Part shown: positions 33,324-46,007 of the stretch, in pieces
How the letters are laid out: each line of letters opens with the position of its first letter
How positions within the stretch are numbered: the stretch's first letter is position 1
From: Adineta ricciae
Taxonomy: Eukaryota > Rotifera > Eurotatoria > Adinetida > Adinetidae
DNA length: 64,000 nucleotides
NCBI GenBank assembly: GCA_905250025.1
Contig: CAJNOJ010000314.1
Span: 48,753 to 112,752 of the forward strand
Direction of reading: 5' to 3'
Position numbers and translations under genes: made by a program
The notes under the pieces: generated by a model
Databases searched by the model: none
The model's input: only the letters and a program-made list of their open reading frames with translations
Told to the model about the DNA's origin: nothing

Positions 33324-34189
33324 AGTACACCTTTTCTGTTTGCTTGTCATGGAGAATAACTAACAGCACGTTCTTATATATAAATCATTCTTTGTCATTT
33401 CTGTTTGCGTTGAGTACGAACGACGAGTTCGTACGAAGCGGACGTATACAAAGTGCGTGTACACGTGTGAAAAGTATTTTTCAACGTCGACACTCTTAGT
33501 CTCTATGAGTTTGTTCGAATGGATAGATAAGGAAACTACATGATGCTGGACAACGTTTATTTTAGCGGTTAATTAACTAGCTGTCAACTAGACATCAAAT
33601 ATTAATACATAGATTAAGGATTGGCTGAAGAGTCTAATCGATGTCAAAAAATTCAGATCTGAGGTTATAGTTTTTTTCTTATTCACCTAGCTTAGACTTC
33701 TTTTTCCAAAAGAGATGTTTTTCGGAGATCTGTTGTAGGCGGTAATGAATGGGTTGTTTGTGAATATAGTAAAAATATTTACTATATCTTACATTATAAT
33801 GTTTGTATTTTTGCTAAGGAACACCGAATTCGTACATATTAACAGTTTATTAAGAGAATGACGATGATTGAGAATTTGATTTCATATCTAACTTTATTGG
33901 GATCGTTACCAGCGTGTGGTTAACAGCGGGAAATGTCGAAGTTTATCTAGTCAAAGAAATTCCCTCTGTTGATAATCTGAAAGTCAATCATTTAGCATTT
34001 TAAATCATGTTATTTCATTGATTTCTTCACTTTCTTCATCAAGGAAAATGATTTCATCCAAAACCATTTACAATGAAGTTCTTTTCTTATCGTCGCTTAA
34101 CGACCTCTTTTCTCGTCTTCTCTTGTGAATATCATTACAGGATGAATGAGTGATGAAATTACAACTCTTTCATTTTGTTATTTGAAGAG
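33324..34189. promoter_or_regulatory. P450 upstream region, second version
   Basis: Matches 29023-30061 with several small deletions. It retains the TATA-like site (about 33370-33382) and the dyad GTACGAAC-5-GTTCGTAC (33414-33434). An acceptor-like ATTACAG lies just before the LRR gene. No gene seen. Confidence 0.4.
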
Positions 34190-35851
34190 ATGGTTTGTGC
34201 GTTGAATAAATTTCCTTGTGAACTTCTTCATTGTATTTTTGATTATTTCCATCCTGCTGATCTTTTCTATTCATTTAATGAAATTAATCCTGAAATCGAT
34301 GAAATTCTTCATTCATATCAACGAATTCGATTGAATTTCAAATCAACCCGTAAATCTGAATTTCTATTTATTTGTGAAAATGTCTTGGCTGAACAAATTC
34401 AATTTTTATTTCTTTCAAATCAATACGAAACTCCAAATCAAATCCAATCATTCCTTGCTTTGGTCCCATTGATCAAATGTGTTCATCTTCGACATTTAAC
34501 ACTTTCTCATCTTGACGATCCAAAATTATTCGGCTTAATTCTCTCTTATCTCGAGGAACATTCTCAACTTCGTTTTTTAGCGATTAAAAATTGTTCATTT
34601 GGGTTAAATCAACGGATTGGTCGACAAATCGTAGATGTTTTAATCACTTTATCTTCTTTGAAACATTTGACATTGTTCGATAGTCGAGGATTGAAAAATC
34701 TTTGTCAATCATTGATGAAATTGACTCATTTAACAATTGAATCTTGTGATACAACAGATCTCTCACGAATTCTTCGATTTGTACCCAATTTAACACATTT
34801 CAATGTTTGTTTTTCATCTGGACAAATGTCAATCATTGATTATTTTCCATCTCGATTGAAATCTTTACAAATCAAATCAAAACTTTGGATTTTATTTGAA
34901 GATTTAGAAAATGTTCTTCCACTGGTTCCTTCACTTCAATCTTTTCTCTTAGAAACTAATGGTGATCATTCTTTACTCAATGGACAACGATGGGAAACAT
35001 TAATAAAGGAAAAATTACAAAATTTAAAAGAATTTCACATTGATATTTCAGTTGACGAAAACACGATGAGTGGCGATGAAGTTTTAAATTTATTTCAAAA
35101 TTCTTTTTGGATCAATGAAAAACATTGTGAAATGGGTTGTCTCATTTCATCTTCAAGTCAATCGTGTGTTCGAATCTTTTCTCTTCCTTCTTTTTCACCT
35201 CGTCATCATTGGTTTCCATCACTAAATTTGGGTTTTTATGAATATTCTTTATCGTCATTTCCATTCGATCAACATTACAAAGAATTGAACATCTTTGATT
35301 GTTCGCAACACAATTCAATTTCTTCATGTTTTCCTCAAATAGAAACGTTGATTTTACAAGGTTCAACTCCTCAAATTGATGCATTGCAATCTATAATGAA
35401 TCTTTTCTCAGTGAAACATTTGAAAATTGAATCAATCGATGATTTATCTTCTGCGGCATTCGATGAAATTTTATATTCAGCACCAAATCTCAACGAATTG
35501 ACTTTGAAAAGTTCGACTTCACTCAAGCTCAACGGTTGTCGTCTATCGGAAAATGTCATTTATGAACAAATAAAGTGTTTAACAATAACAAATATCGTCG
35601 ACAGAAATGATCTGGATGAAATCAGTCGTATATTTCCAAAAGTTGAACGAATTACTTTGTGTGGAAAAGAACGAGACGAGATTCTTCCAATTTTGACTCA
35701 ACTTCAATGTTTAGTCAGTGCAACGATTCAATGGTCTCATCCAATGAAAACACCTAAAGAAATCATAGACAAATATTTACAACAGAATCACATTTGTAGT
35801 GATGGAACATATTATTTTCAGTGGAACCAGTTATATGTCTGGATGGATTGA
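34190..35851 (+). CDS. F-box-like / leucine-rich-repeat protein A, copy 2
   Basis: 553 residues, collinear with 30062-31723 and without indels. The F-box-like N-terminus reads LNKFPCELLHCIFDYFHPADLFYSF. Substitutions are scattered over the repeats, and the Trp-rich C-terminus (QWNQLYVWMD) is kept. Preserved length and open frame argue that both copies are functional. Confidence 0.65.
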   Translation: MVCALNKFPCELLHCIFDYFHPADLFYSFNEINPEIDEILHSYQRIRLNFKSTRKSEFLFICENVLAEQIQFLFLSNQYETPNQIQSFLALVPLIKCVHLRHLTLSHLDDPKLFGLILSYLEEHSQLRFLAIKNCSFGLNQRIGRQIVDVLITLSSLKHLTLFDSRGLKNLCQSLMKLTHLTIESCDTTDLSRILRFVPNLTHFNVCFSSGQMSIIDYFPSRLKSLQIKSKLWILFEDLENVLPLVPSLQSFLLETNGDHSLLNGQRWETLIKEKLQNLKEFHIDISVDENTMSGDEVLNLFQNSFWINEKHCEMGCLISSSSQSCVRIFSLPSFSPRHHWFPSLNLGFYEYSLSSFPFDQHYKELNIFDCSQHNSISSCFPQIETLILQGSTPQIDALQSIMNLFSVKHLKIESIDDLSSAAFDEILYSAPNLNELTLKSSTSLKLNGCRLSENVIYEQIKCLTITNIVDRNDLDEISRIFPKVERITLCGKERDEILPILTQLQCLVSATIQWSHPMKTPKEIIDKYLQQNHICSDGTYYFQWNQLYVWMD

Positions 35852-36199
35852 TCATCAGCTTTTGGAATAACAACATTAAAGAATGTGAGAAGATTTCAGT
35901 TATTTTGTATATTTTTGCACTTTGAATAAATACGAGAAACTAAATAATCAGAAACGATGATCAATGGTAGAATGTCATTACAAAATTGAAAATGATTTTT
36001 GACGAATAACTCGGCAATATGAACAGAGCCTTTCTATCAGCTTGTAGAAGAACACACAATTATAGTTTTCAAAACAAATGTAATCATCAGTTGAAAACGA
36101 AACATTTTCAAAAAGATTTCTTATCACAATCAAATAAATGGAAATTAAAGCGAATGTTATCTACCTTAACTGAGTTTCTATTCGGTTTCATCGTCAAAG

Positions 36200-38091
36200 A
36201 TGTTAACTCGACACAGATTTTCTCTTAAAAGAAATAACGACGGGAAAGCATTGATCGCCGGCAATTGTCACATGAAAATAGATCGATTTCCAACAGAATT
36301 ATTTCATCTTTTATTTGAGTACTTTTGGGCTGATGAAATTCTTCATTCATTTTCCAATCTTAATGATCGAATCGATTCAATTCTCAAATCTTATTCCGCA
36401 TATCGAATCAATTTTCAATCTATTCGAAAATCCACCTTTCATCTGGTTTGTAAACAAATTCGACCTGAACAAGTGATGTCACTTGTAATCTCAGATGAAA
36501 ACGATACAACTGGTCAATCGGATTTATTTTTATCCTGTTTTCAAATTGAACAATTCACAAATTTACGATCACTTTCTTTGGTACATATGAAAAAGGAATC
36601 GTTACATCGATTCTTACAAAATTTATCAAACCTTAAACGATTAGATTCTCTTTCATTTGACAGTTCATATCGAAAGAGAATATTTACTGAGATTAGCAGT
36701 ACATCCGTCGAAAATAAGATTCCTATTCAGATAAATTTACCAAAATATTATCCAGAACTGTTATCCCAATTGAAATATTTCAGTACATGTTATTGGGATG
36801 AATTAACATCAATTGACTTTCGAAATCTACGTCAATTAAAATTATATTCATCCACATTTCATCGTGTGAATGACATTCTTTATCATACACCTCGACTTCA
36901 TGCTCTTACTTTGCTTCTCGAATATTTTCGAGGTTTTCATCAAATACAATCATGTTCTTCATTACGAAAACTCACTTTGATCATTTCAAGTAAGAACTGA
37001 AACAAAAGAATATAATTCAAACACATCTATGCTCTCTTGAATTCATAGACACCGAAATATCCATGAATAACATTGAGCAACTCTTACAAAACTTTCCAAA
37101 TTTAATCCATTTTGAAATCAAATGTTTGTCGGAATCAGTTGATATGAGTTTTGTTGATGGATATCGATGGCAACGAATCGCACAGTCATTTCTTTCTTTC
37201 AACTTCTTCTTTCATGTCAAAGATTTTCTAAATGGTCAAAATCTCGACTCATTTCGAACACCATTTTGGATTGAAGACAAACATTGGTTTATTGCTGCTT
37301 ACGATAAATGTTTATTCACCGTTTCTGTTACTGATTTTGGTTTCCCATTTCTGACTTTATCTTCTTCTACAACTTTATATTCAACAATCCCAAACCATAG
37401 TGTTCTATATGAACCTCAATACATGATTTTTCAAAAAAGAATTTCTCTTACTAATACATTTCGATTTACTTCGATAAAAAGTCTTCGAGTTGATTGGAAT
37501 GATTCATTTAAAATGTTATCATCGATTGTGGATTTAAATCAAGTTGAAGTGTTGACAATTTCTCCCAAATCATATCATTTATTAGCGGATATTCAATGTC
37601 ATATGAAAAAACTTTATCTTTTGAATATTGAAAGAAAAACGCCATATGAACTTCATACGTTCGAAGACGAGTATCATGAAAATGTAGAATTGAAACAAAT
37701 TCGTTCATTAAATGTGGGATCATTAGCATATTCAAATGGAATTATATATGATTTGAACAAATTCAGTCATTCATTTCCAAATATTGAACATTTAAATGGA
37801 TGGCCAATTCAATCCCGATCAGATATGATTTATAGTATTGGTCAATTCAAACAATTATCGAGTATAACATTTTATGTTCACTGGTCATTAGGTGATCAGC
37901 TCAGATGTTCAGAATTTCGTGCGGATTTAATTGTTAATGATATTAAAGAATTTCTTCATCGTTCTGCAATATGTCAAATAGATTTTATATCAGCGCAGAG
38001 TGGCATACCTGAGCGTATTCATTTATGGCTTGGAGAAGAAGTAAGCAGAAAGCTTTTTGAATATATCAGATCAATTTCGATTATTGTTTAG
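36200..38091 (+). CDS. F-box-like / LRR protein B, copy 2 (two exons)
   Basis: Exon 1 is 36200-36989, the intron 36990-37048 (GTAAGA...TCATAG), exon 2 37049-38091; 610 residues. The splice joins exon 1 in phase 1 to NTEISMNNIEQLLQNFPNL, and the same junction is found in the partial copy at 32155. The F-box-like segment is IDRFPTELFHLLFEYFWADEIL, followed by irregular leucine-rich repeats. It is organised like protein A just upstream but the sequence is clearly different, so the A-B pair is an older tandem duplication. Confidence 0.65.
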
Positions 38092-39721
38092 TTATCAAAC
38101 AGAGTTTCTTCTGCTTATCAACGACCACGATTTGAATATTTGCGGTATAAAATGCGAGAAATATTTGTATCTAAAACTAAACATAGAAACCTGGGAACTT
38201 TGGTGGTATCGATAAACGCTGTTTACACGAATCGCATTATGGATAAACTTGTATTTCCGCGATATTCAATTAATCCTTGGTTAGCTCTTTTTATTAAAGT
38301 TTGTATCAGTTATTTGATTTCTTGTATCGTTTATCATAAAATTTTCAAAAATCGCCGAACTTTTATTCGTTTTATTTTTATAAGTTTAATTTTTACCATG
38401 ATTTTTTCGTTTATAGTCCAGCAGATTTAGTTTGATGAAGCTATAATTATATTTACATTACGTCTTTTGACTGTATGATTTCTAATGATTTTCTCTTAAA
38501 AGAAATAACGACCGGAGAACATTGTTCATCAATAGTTTTGCTTTTTTTTGAAAAAATACTGAACATTTTTAGAGTTTTAATCTTTCATAAAAATGCTCAC
38601 TAATGTTGATTTTCCTTCTCTTTGCCAAGTATTCGATTATAAAAATTTCGACAAGAAAAATCTATTGGTGCACAGTATATCGGTGATCTTTTTGCGTTAT
38701 AATACCATAATTGTTTTCTTTCCGATTTACATTTTACATATGAAAATTCATGAAACTGATTGGACTAGAATCAATTATTTCAAATAGGTATCAATGTATT
38801 AAATGATCAAGTAAATGTTTTGTTTTTGAAAATTCTCCTAGATTTCATTCGGCTCAAAGACACTTCCTCCGTGAAAAACAATGGTTATCTTTCATTCATT
38901 TTCTATCCTGATTTCTCCATGAAATATAGGCACTAAAAATTTTTAATATTACGATTAATAAAATCGAATGCCCGTGGAGCAAAGTATCTTGCTGTTGCTT
39001 TAGAGAAAAACACAGTAGACTTCGATTCTCCTTTAGGCACTCGAGCAACTCGATGTTTTGAGAAGTTGAAATGAATCATCTTCGAGAGTTACTGAAATTT
39101 AACTATGCAATTCAATTCTAATTATACTAAGTGGTAACCCAAATAAAAGAAAAAGTGATGCATTTTCCAATCTACATGCCGATGGAGCAGTTGTTTCTGT
39201 CGTATGGAACGACTAAGTAGATTTACATTAAAAAAGGTAAGCAAAAGAGTAGGAATAACGTTAAGCCCAAGTTTCGACTACATATTCTGCAGGTAATCAT
39301 GAAGAAAACACGGATACACTCCACAAGTATATGCTAATAGAAGAATCAATGGCATTTAGTGAATGACTGTTCGTTGTAGACGCGTCAAAGAAGGGCCATC
39401 CATTTCAGAGCGTTGAGGGACTGTATAGAGTCACTGTTAAATGATAAAATAAAAAATAATTACATCCTTTTCTTGTTAATTTTATTATATAAATTTCTGG
39501 AGCTGGATGTTTCCAGTATAAAATTTTAAAATGAGAGTGTGTTCTATTTTAATTCTCGCTCTGAGCCGACGTACTATAACGGCCATCAGAATAATTCAGT
39601 GTAGAGCACTGGATAAGCCATTGATATCCACACCGATTGTTTTATACACGCGTTTAAATATGGAGCGATCATGACACTCTGACCTACCCTAATAGTTTGC
39701 GATAAGTTTATTTTACATTTA
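38092..39721. other. Spacer with possible small hydrophobic ORF and F-box relic
   Basis: An ORF starting at the ATG at 38152 and ending at 38430 would encode about 92 residues with two hydrophobic segments; it has no partner and I do not trust it. At about 38478-38525 there is a short relic of the F-box protein B leader (GATTTTCTCTTAAAAGAAAT), repeated in altered form near 42455. From about 38800 the sequence matches 42490 onward. No supported gene. Confidence 0.4.
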
Positions 39722-40739
39722 CTATGCGTCGGTCTGATTTGGAATAATTCGATTTTCAACACATCGCACAAGATGCATCTTAGATAAAACATGATAAAAC
39801 TGTCGACGAAATCGTTGAGATACACACACGTACGTGTAGAACGAACACTAAAATTGTGTTCGGTCAAAACTATATTAGATCAGAAGTTCGTCTTACCCCA
39901 TTACTGTAAACGGAAATGATGTAAACAACAGCATTTATGAAATTCATCTCGGCCAAATAGACAGAACTAGGGTTTGCTTTTAATGCTGATACTATACTAA
40001 TAGTAGCGAATGGTAGATAAGTGCACACATGAATTGTGGTTTGTACAAGCACCATGACTGTTAATTGCTTTTCTAAATCGCGGCGAACGAGAGGGATTGT
40101 TCGATGTGTTAAATGTCGTACATTATGAAAAGCCATCACGCCAAATATAACTGTTACCAATGGCAAAAGATTATTGTAAATAATAAAATAACCGTAGATA
40201 TGATATTGAAGAAAGATATAATTGGACGTCACACAAGTGGCTCGGCTGGCTGGGGAGATGTTGTTAAAAAATATGACATAGAAAATTCCGTTGAGTATCC
40301 AAAATAGAGTGGTGATGAGTGTCACGCGATAAGCGATATTTTTATTAGCCCATTGTTGCCATCGTGGACGAAAACAGGTAGCAAAGTATTGATCGATGAC
40401 CGCCATGCCTAAACAAGTAATTGAACCCATGTTACATGTAGTAACAACGAAATTTCGTAGTTGACAAAAGAAGAATATTGAAATGGAGTAATCGATTTCA
40501 AACGATATGGACATTATAACAAAAACTGAACTTAAACAAAGACGAATCAGATTAAATATTGACATATTTAGAAGATAAAAGCCACAAGAACTTTGTCGGA
40601 ATGTTTTTAAACTAAGAAGTACAATAATACTTAACACTTCTCCGATGACACTCATAATAAATACTGGAATACCAAAATACAAGCCAATCTGGTTTCTAGC
40701 ATAATTAAGTGAGGCGATATATGCGGTGGACATTTTCAT
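39722..40739 (-). CDS. Seven-transmembrane receptor (class-A-like), copy 1 (two exons)
   Basis: Exon 1 is 40739-39897, the intron 39896-39848 (49 nt, GTAAGA...TTTTAG), exon 2 39847-39722; 322 residues. Without exon 2 the protein would lose TM7. Exon 2 supplies CSFYTYVCVSQRFRRQF, the usual TM7-helix 8 ending of this receptor type. TM segments lie at about 20-43, 52-75, 88-116, 136-158, 178-202, 224-247 and 262-292. DQY stands at the DRY position after TM3. Cys residues at the top of TM3 and in the second outer loop may form a disulfide. Ligand unknown. The copy at 43418 has the same exon lengths. Confidence 0.75.
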
Positions 40740-42165
40740 CTACAAAAGTCCTTTTAAAAGCTATTCAGTTCAAAATTTAAATGTCGACAGTGTCAGCATC
40801 TCATCTGTAGTTCATTAAGAATGAGCCGGAAATCCTCTTTTTTAATGCAACATAAGAAAGAGCAGTAGCAAGTCATCGTCATGAAAGCTAAGTGTTAGTT
40901 TATTTGAATTGCTATAGAAATAAGACTCAGATTATAGAAAAAAAAGTTCTTTTTAATAAAGAAGAAGGTATTTCCTCCAAGTGAAGAGATGCATTCGTTT
41001 GTGATGATAATTTGTATTGAACTTTTTTAGAATTCTCCTAAGGTATAAGTCTAAAGCTCTCCTCCGATCTTTTTTGTCTTTCTATCAGATTTATTTACTA
41101 ACAGATCTTTATCTCCAAAACTGTATAGAAAAGAAAATGATCATAGGATGAAGAACGACAAAACAATATCTGAATGATATTTGAAAAGCATCTATACAAT
41201 AACTAGCAAAATCAGTCTTGTGTTGTATTACTAACATAATTCTTGTTGTTCTTTCTCTTTTGTTATGTCGGATTGTTGCTAACCATTATGTGTTTTCTTA
41301 ACGAGATGCTTCGCCTGTCTACAATGAAACAGTAATATGTCAAAATGATGTTCTATTAACAAACTTTTCTCTCTCATAAATGCAGTACTAGCCATGAGTA
41401 TTGAACACTAACGAGCTTTATTTTACCGTTTTTTTCTGTTTCGACGTTGACGATTTCTCTTGTTGTCTCCATTTTCTGTAGTGGTCGTAGTTAATTCGGC
41501 ATCCATGCACTGTTGGAATATTTTCTCAAACAGATATGCGTCTGCGAAATCTTCGAGCTACATATGATTATGATCCAATTCGTTTCTTAAGCGATTACGC
41601 ATTTCTTGTATGCATATATTATAAAGTAAACAAAAGTTTTTGTGGCCCTTTGGTATTCTCGATTACAATGCTAACAATGCACATCTTCTTTCAATAAGTG
41701 ATCTTCTATTTTAGTTGACATTTCCATCAGAGTAACTATTGGACATAAATAAACTTCAAGTCAGTTCAGTCGTTCGACACGGAGTCCATGAGTCCTGTCG
41801 AAAAACCAATGTTGATGACCATAGCGAACGCAAAACGTATGCTCATCTTTTAGCTCTTTGAAATCAAAACTTGTAGGATTGACAGAGTAATCAACATAAT
41901 TAGAACGAAGATGGCGATGTTTTTCTCATCGTCAATATCTTTAACTACGTAGTACCTGATTACGCATGAAGGGGGTTTGTGTCGTGGTATTATGAATTAT
42001 TTCTCCTAAGAAACACTCATGAACGTATGGCAACCATATTTCTTCTAATGATCGGAAATATTTACGATTCATAAATAGGAGTTTGCCCAAATGTTCCAAT
42101 GGTCGACTAACAGATATAATTGAGTGTCAACCATACGGGTTCGAACTTTATCCTGAATCCTATGA
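40740..42165 (-). pseudogene. Upstream region with decayed unidentified gene (about 41400-42130)
   Basis: On the minus strand, pieces of a coding sequence can be read in different frames: NRKYFRSLEEIWLPYVHE (about 42075-42015), HTFCVRYGHQHWFFDRTHG (about 41860-41795) and QEMRNRLRNELDHNH, followed by a basic tail ending in RRNRKKR (about 41610-41430). Stops and frame changes separate them. The matching part of copy B (45080-45640) is even more broken and lacks the middle. Family not recognised. The stretch 40740-41400 is AT-rich spacer and probably receptor promoter. The region stops at the N (42166). Confidence 0.4.
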
Positions 42166-42166
42166 N

Positions 42167-42410
42167 CGCTCAGACGGCCTTCGGCCGCCTTCGCTATTAA
42201 TTTCCTCAATTTGGGAAATCTCGCAATCCTATTGGTCCGTTTCATATATTGCCTGCAGCAAACGGCTGGCTCCTTTGTTCTCGGGGAAAAGTAGATGTCG
42301 ACCTTCCTCTGGGTCTCAGGAAGCATTGTGGAAAGTTCCACGCCGATAGCTGCTACAGGGACTGAATGCATAGCGAACAGACAGACAAACTTTCTTCTTT
42401 ATATATATAG
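42167..42410. mobile_element. GC-richer stray segment, possible retroelement tail
   Basis: Right after the N the base composition changes sharply. The segment contains GGCCTTCGGCC, an open frame on the minus strand (about 65 codons) and ends in GACAGACAGACAAACTTTC followed by a TATATATA run, an ending I associate with LINE-like or SINE-like 3' tails. It has no counterpart in the other copy. Family uncertain; it may simply be a misplaced read at the join. Confidence 0.3.
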
Positions 42411-43417
42411 ATTATGTATTTTAGCTGTATGATTTCTAATAAAATTCACCTGCAAAGATTTTCTCTTGAAAGAAACAATGCATTAAAGGATCAAGTAAAT
42501 GTTTTGTTTTTGAAAATTCTTCCAGATTTCATTCGGCTCAAAGACACTTCCTCCGTCAAAAACAATGGTTATCTTTCGTTCATTTTCTATCTTGATTTCT
42601 CCGTGAAATATCGGCACTAAAAAATTTTAATATTAGGATTAATAAAATCGATGCTCGTGGAGCAAAGTATCTTGCTGTTGCTTTAGAGGAAAACACAGTA
42701 GACTTCGATTCTCCCTTAGGCACTCGAGCAACTCGATGTTTAGAGAAGTTGAAATGAATCATCTTCGAGAGTTACTGAAATTTAACCATGTAATTCAACT
42801 CTATTTTCATTATCAAGGAAAAAATCTTGTCAACAACACAAGTTTATACAGACCAGTTTCCTTTGAATAAACACATTCATGTAAGAAGAAAAATACAATA
42901 TCTTCATCCCCGCTATTATTTTATTTTGCTCTCGGAAAACATGTGTGAAGCGGTGAGAAAATAGAAATAAGATGCGACTTCGGATGCCCAATTTGGACAT
43001 CCAGATATTTGAAAGATACTAAATATACTAAGTGGTAAACCAAATAAAAGAAAAAGTGATGCATTTTCCAATATACATGCCGATGGAACAGTTGATTCGG
43101 TCGTATGGAACGAACAAGTAGACTTACATTGAAAAAGGTAAGCAGAAGAGTAGGGATAACGTTAAGACCAAGCGTCGACTACATATTCCACAGATAATCA
43201 TCAAGAAAATGGTATAAAATTTTAAAATACGAGTGTTTTCTATTTTAATTCTCGCTCTGAGACGACGTACTATAACGACCATCAGAATAATTCAGTGTAG
43301 AGCATTGGATAAGCCATTGATATCCACACCAATTGTTTTATACACGCGTTTAAGTATGGAGCGATGATGGCACCCTGACCCACCCTAATAGTTTGCGATA
43401 AGTTTATTTTACATTTG
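42411..43417. other. Spacer, block III copy 2
   Basis: Matches about 38455-39721 with large indels (for example 42800-43020 is unique). No gene seen. Confidence 0.4.
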
Positions 43418-44435
43418 CTATGCGTCGATCTGATTTGGAAAAATTCGATTTTCACCACATAGCACAAGATGCATCTTAGATAAAACATGATAAAACTGTC
43501 GACGAAACCGTTGAGATACACACACGTATGTGTAGAACGAACACTAAAATTGTGTCTGGTGAAAACTATATCAGATCAGAAGTTCGTCTTACCCCATTAC
43601 TGTAAACGGAAATGATATGAACAACAGCATTGATGAGATTCATCTCGGCTAAATAAACAGAACTAGAGTTTGCTTTTAACGCTGATACTATACTGATAGT
43701 AGCGAATGGTAGATAAGTGCACACATGAATTGTCGTTTGTACAAGTACCATGACAGTTAATTGTTTTTCTAAATCGCGGCGAACGAGAGGGATTGTTCGA
43801 TGTGTTAAATGTCGTACATTATGAAAAGCCATCATGCCAAATATAACTGTTACCAATGGCAATAGATTATTGTAAATAATAAAATAACCGTAGATATGAT
43901 ATTGAAGAAAGATATAATTGGACGTCGCACAAGCAGCTCGGCTAGTTGGGGAGATGTTGTTAAAAAATATGATATAGAGAATTCCGTTGAGTATCCAAAA
44001 TAGAGTGGTGATGAGTGTCACGCGATAAGCGATATTTTTATTAGCCCATTGTTGCCATCGTGGACGAAAACAGGTAGCAAAGTATTGATCGATGACCGCC
44101 ATGCCTAAACAAGTAATTGAACCCATGTTACATGTAGTAACAACGAAATTTCGTAATCGACAAAAGAAGAATATTGAAATGGAGTAATCGATTTCAAACG
44201 ATATGGACATGATAACAAAAACTGAACTTAGACAAAGACGAATCAGATTAAATATTGACATATTTAGAAGATAAAAGCCACAAGAACTCTGTCGGAATGT
44301 TTTTAAACTAAGAAGTACAATAATACTTAACGCTTCTCCGATGACACTCATAATAAATACTGGAATACCAAAATACAAGCCAATCTGGTTTCTAGCAGAA
44401 TTAAGTGAGGCGATATATGCGGTGGACATTTTCAT
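43418..44435 (-). CDS. Seven-transmembrane receptor (class-A-like), copy 2 (two exons)
   Basis: Exon 1 is 44435-43593, the intron 43592-43544 (49 nt), exon 2 43543-43418; 322 residues. Exon and intron lengths equal those of the gene at 39722. TM7 and helix 8 (SFYTYVCVSQRFRRQF) come from exon 2. Substitutions are few and mostly conservative in the membrane core, with more in the last 15 residues. The DQY triplet after TM3 is kept. Confidence 0.75.
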
Positions 44436-46007
44436 CTACAAAAGTCCTATTAAAAGTGCTTCACTTAAAGTTTAGATGTCGACAGCGTCAACATCTCATC
44501 CGTAGTTCATTAAGAATGAGCCGGAAATCCTCCTTTCTCTAATGCAATATAAAAAAAGAGCAGTAGCAAGTCATCGTCATGAAAGCTATATGTTAATTTA
44601 TTTCAATTGCTATTATAGAAAAAAAAAAGTTCTTTTTAATAAAGAAGAAGGCATTTTCTCCAAGTGAAGAGATGCATTCGTTTGTGGTGACAATTTGTAT
44701 TGGACTTTTTTAGAATTCTCTTAACGTATAAGTCTAAAGCTCTCCTCCGATCTTTTTTGTCTTTCTATCAGATTTATTTATTGACAGATCTTTATCTCCA
44801 AAAATTGTATAGAAAAGAAAATGATCATACTAAGAAGAACGACAAAATAATATCTGAATGATATATGAAAAGCATCTATATATTGATTAGCAAAATCAGT
44901 CTTGTGTTGTATTACTAACATAATTCTTGTTGTTCTTTCTCTTTTGTTACGTCTGATTGTTGCTAAACATTATGTGTTTTTTTAACGAGATGCTTCGCCT
45001 TCGTACAATGAAACAGTAATATGTCAAAATGACGTTCTATTAACAACCTTGTCTCTCTCATAAATGCAGTACTAACCATGAGTATTGAGCACTGGCGAGC
45101 TTGGTTTTACCGTTTTTTTCTATTTCGACGTCGACGATTTCTCATTTTCAGTAATGGTCGTAGTTAATTCGTCATCCATGTTACTGTTGGAATGTTTGCA
45201 CAAGCAGATTTAATGCACCTGTGAAATCTTCGAGCTAACTTATGATTATGATCCAATTCGTTTCTTAAGCGATTACGCATTTGTTGTATGCATATGTTAT
45301 AAAGTAAACAAAAGTTTTTGTGGCCCTTTGGTATTCTCGATTACAATACCAATGTTGATGGCCATAGCGAACGCAAAACGTATGTTCGTCTTTTAGCGCT
45401 TTGGAATCAAAATTTGTAGGATTAACAGAGTAATCAACGTAATTAGAACGAAGATGGCGATGTTTTTCTCATCGTCAATATCTTTAATTATGAATTATTT
45501 CTCCTAAGAAACACTCATGAACGTATGGCAACCATATTTCTTCTAATGATCGGAAATATTTACGATTCATAAATAGGAGTTTGCCCAAACGTTCCAATGG
45601 TCAACTAACAGATGTAATTGATTGTCAACCACGGGTTCGACTTTTATCCACAATCGTAAAGTCTATTATGTATCTACAACGCGTCTGACAGTTATAGTTT
45701 TTCTTCCCAAAGTCAACAGTCACATTTCTCTTTCGTTCTCCTTTCTCTGGCAACATAGAAAGTATTTACACATCAAAAGAGTTAAGAATGTAAATGCAAA
45801 TGAACTCATTTCATTCTATTATCTCCTTCGACAATCATCAGCTGTGAGTTCACAGCTAAATAAAATTATCAGGCAACCCGATCGTGCCAAATCAACAACA
45901 TGTACTGCAAACAGAAGTGCAATTGATTTAAACAACACTTAGTATAATTATTTATTTCAAAATCGATAGTATCTTTAAAAGCATTCTCTGTCGCATAACG
46001 CTACCAT
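44436..46007. other. Spacer, gene relic and single-copy stretch
   Basis: 44436-45655 matches 40740-42165 and holds the more decayed copy of the unidentified gene (minus strand, about 45640-45080). 45656-46007 has no partner in the window; it would be the natural continuation of the sequence that ends at the N at 42166. No supported gene. Confidence 0.4.

Noticed and set aside
38152..38430. Small two-segment membrane protein after LRR protein B
   Set aside because: No partner copy, no family, and ordinary AT-rich composition can give such a frame by chance.
45622..45942. ORF of 106 codons before the glycosyltransferase
   Set aside because: It starts inside a gene relic of the opposite strand and has no conserved content.
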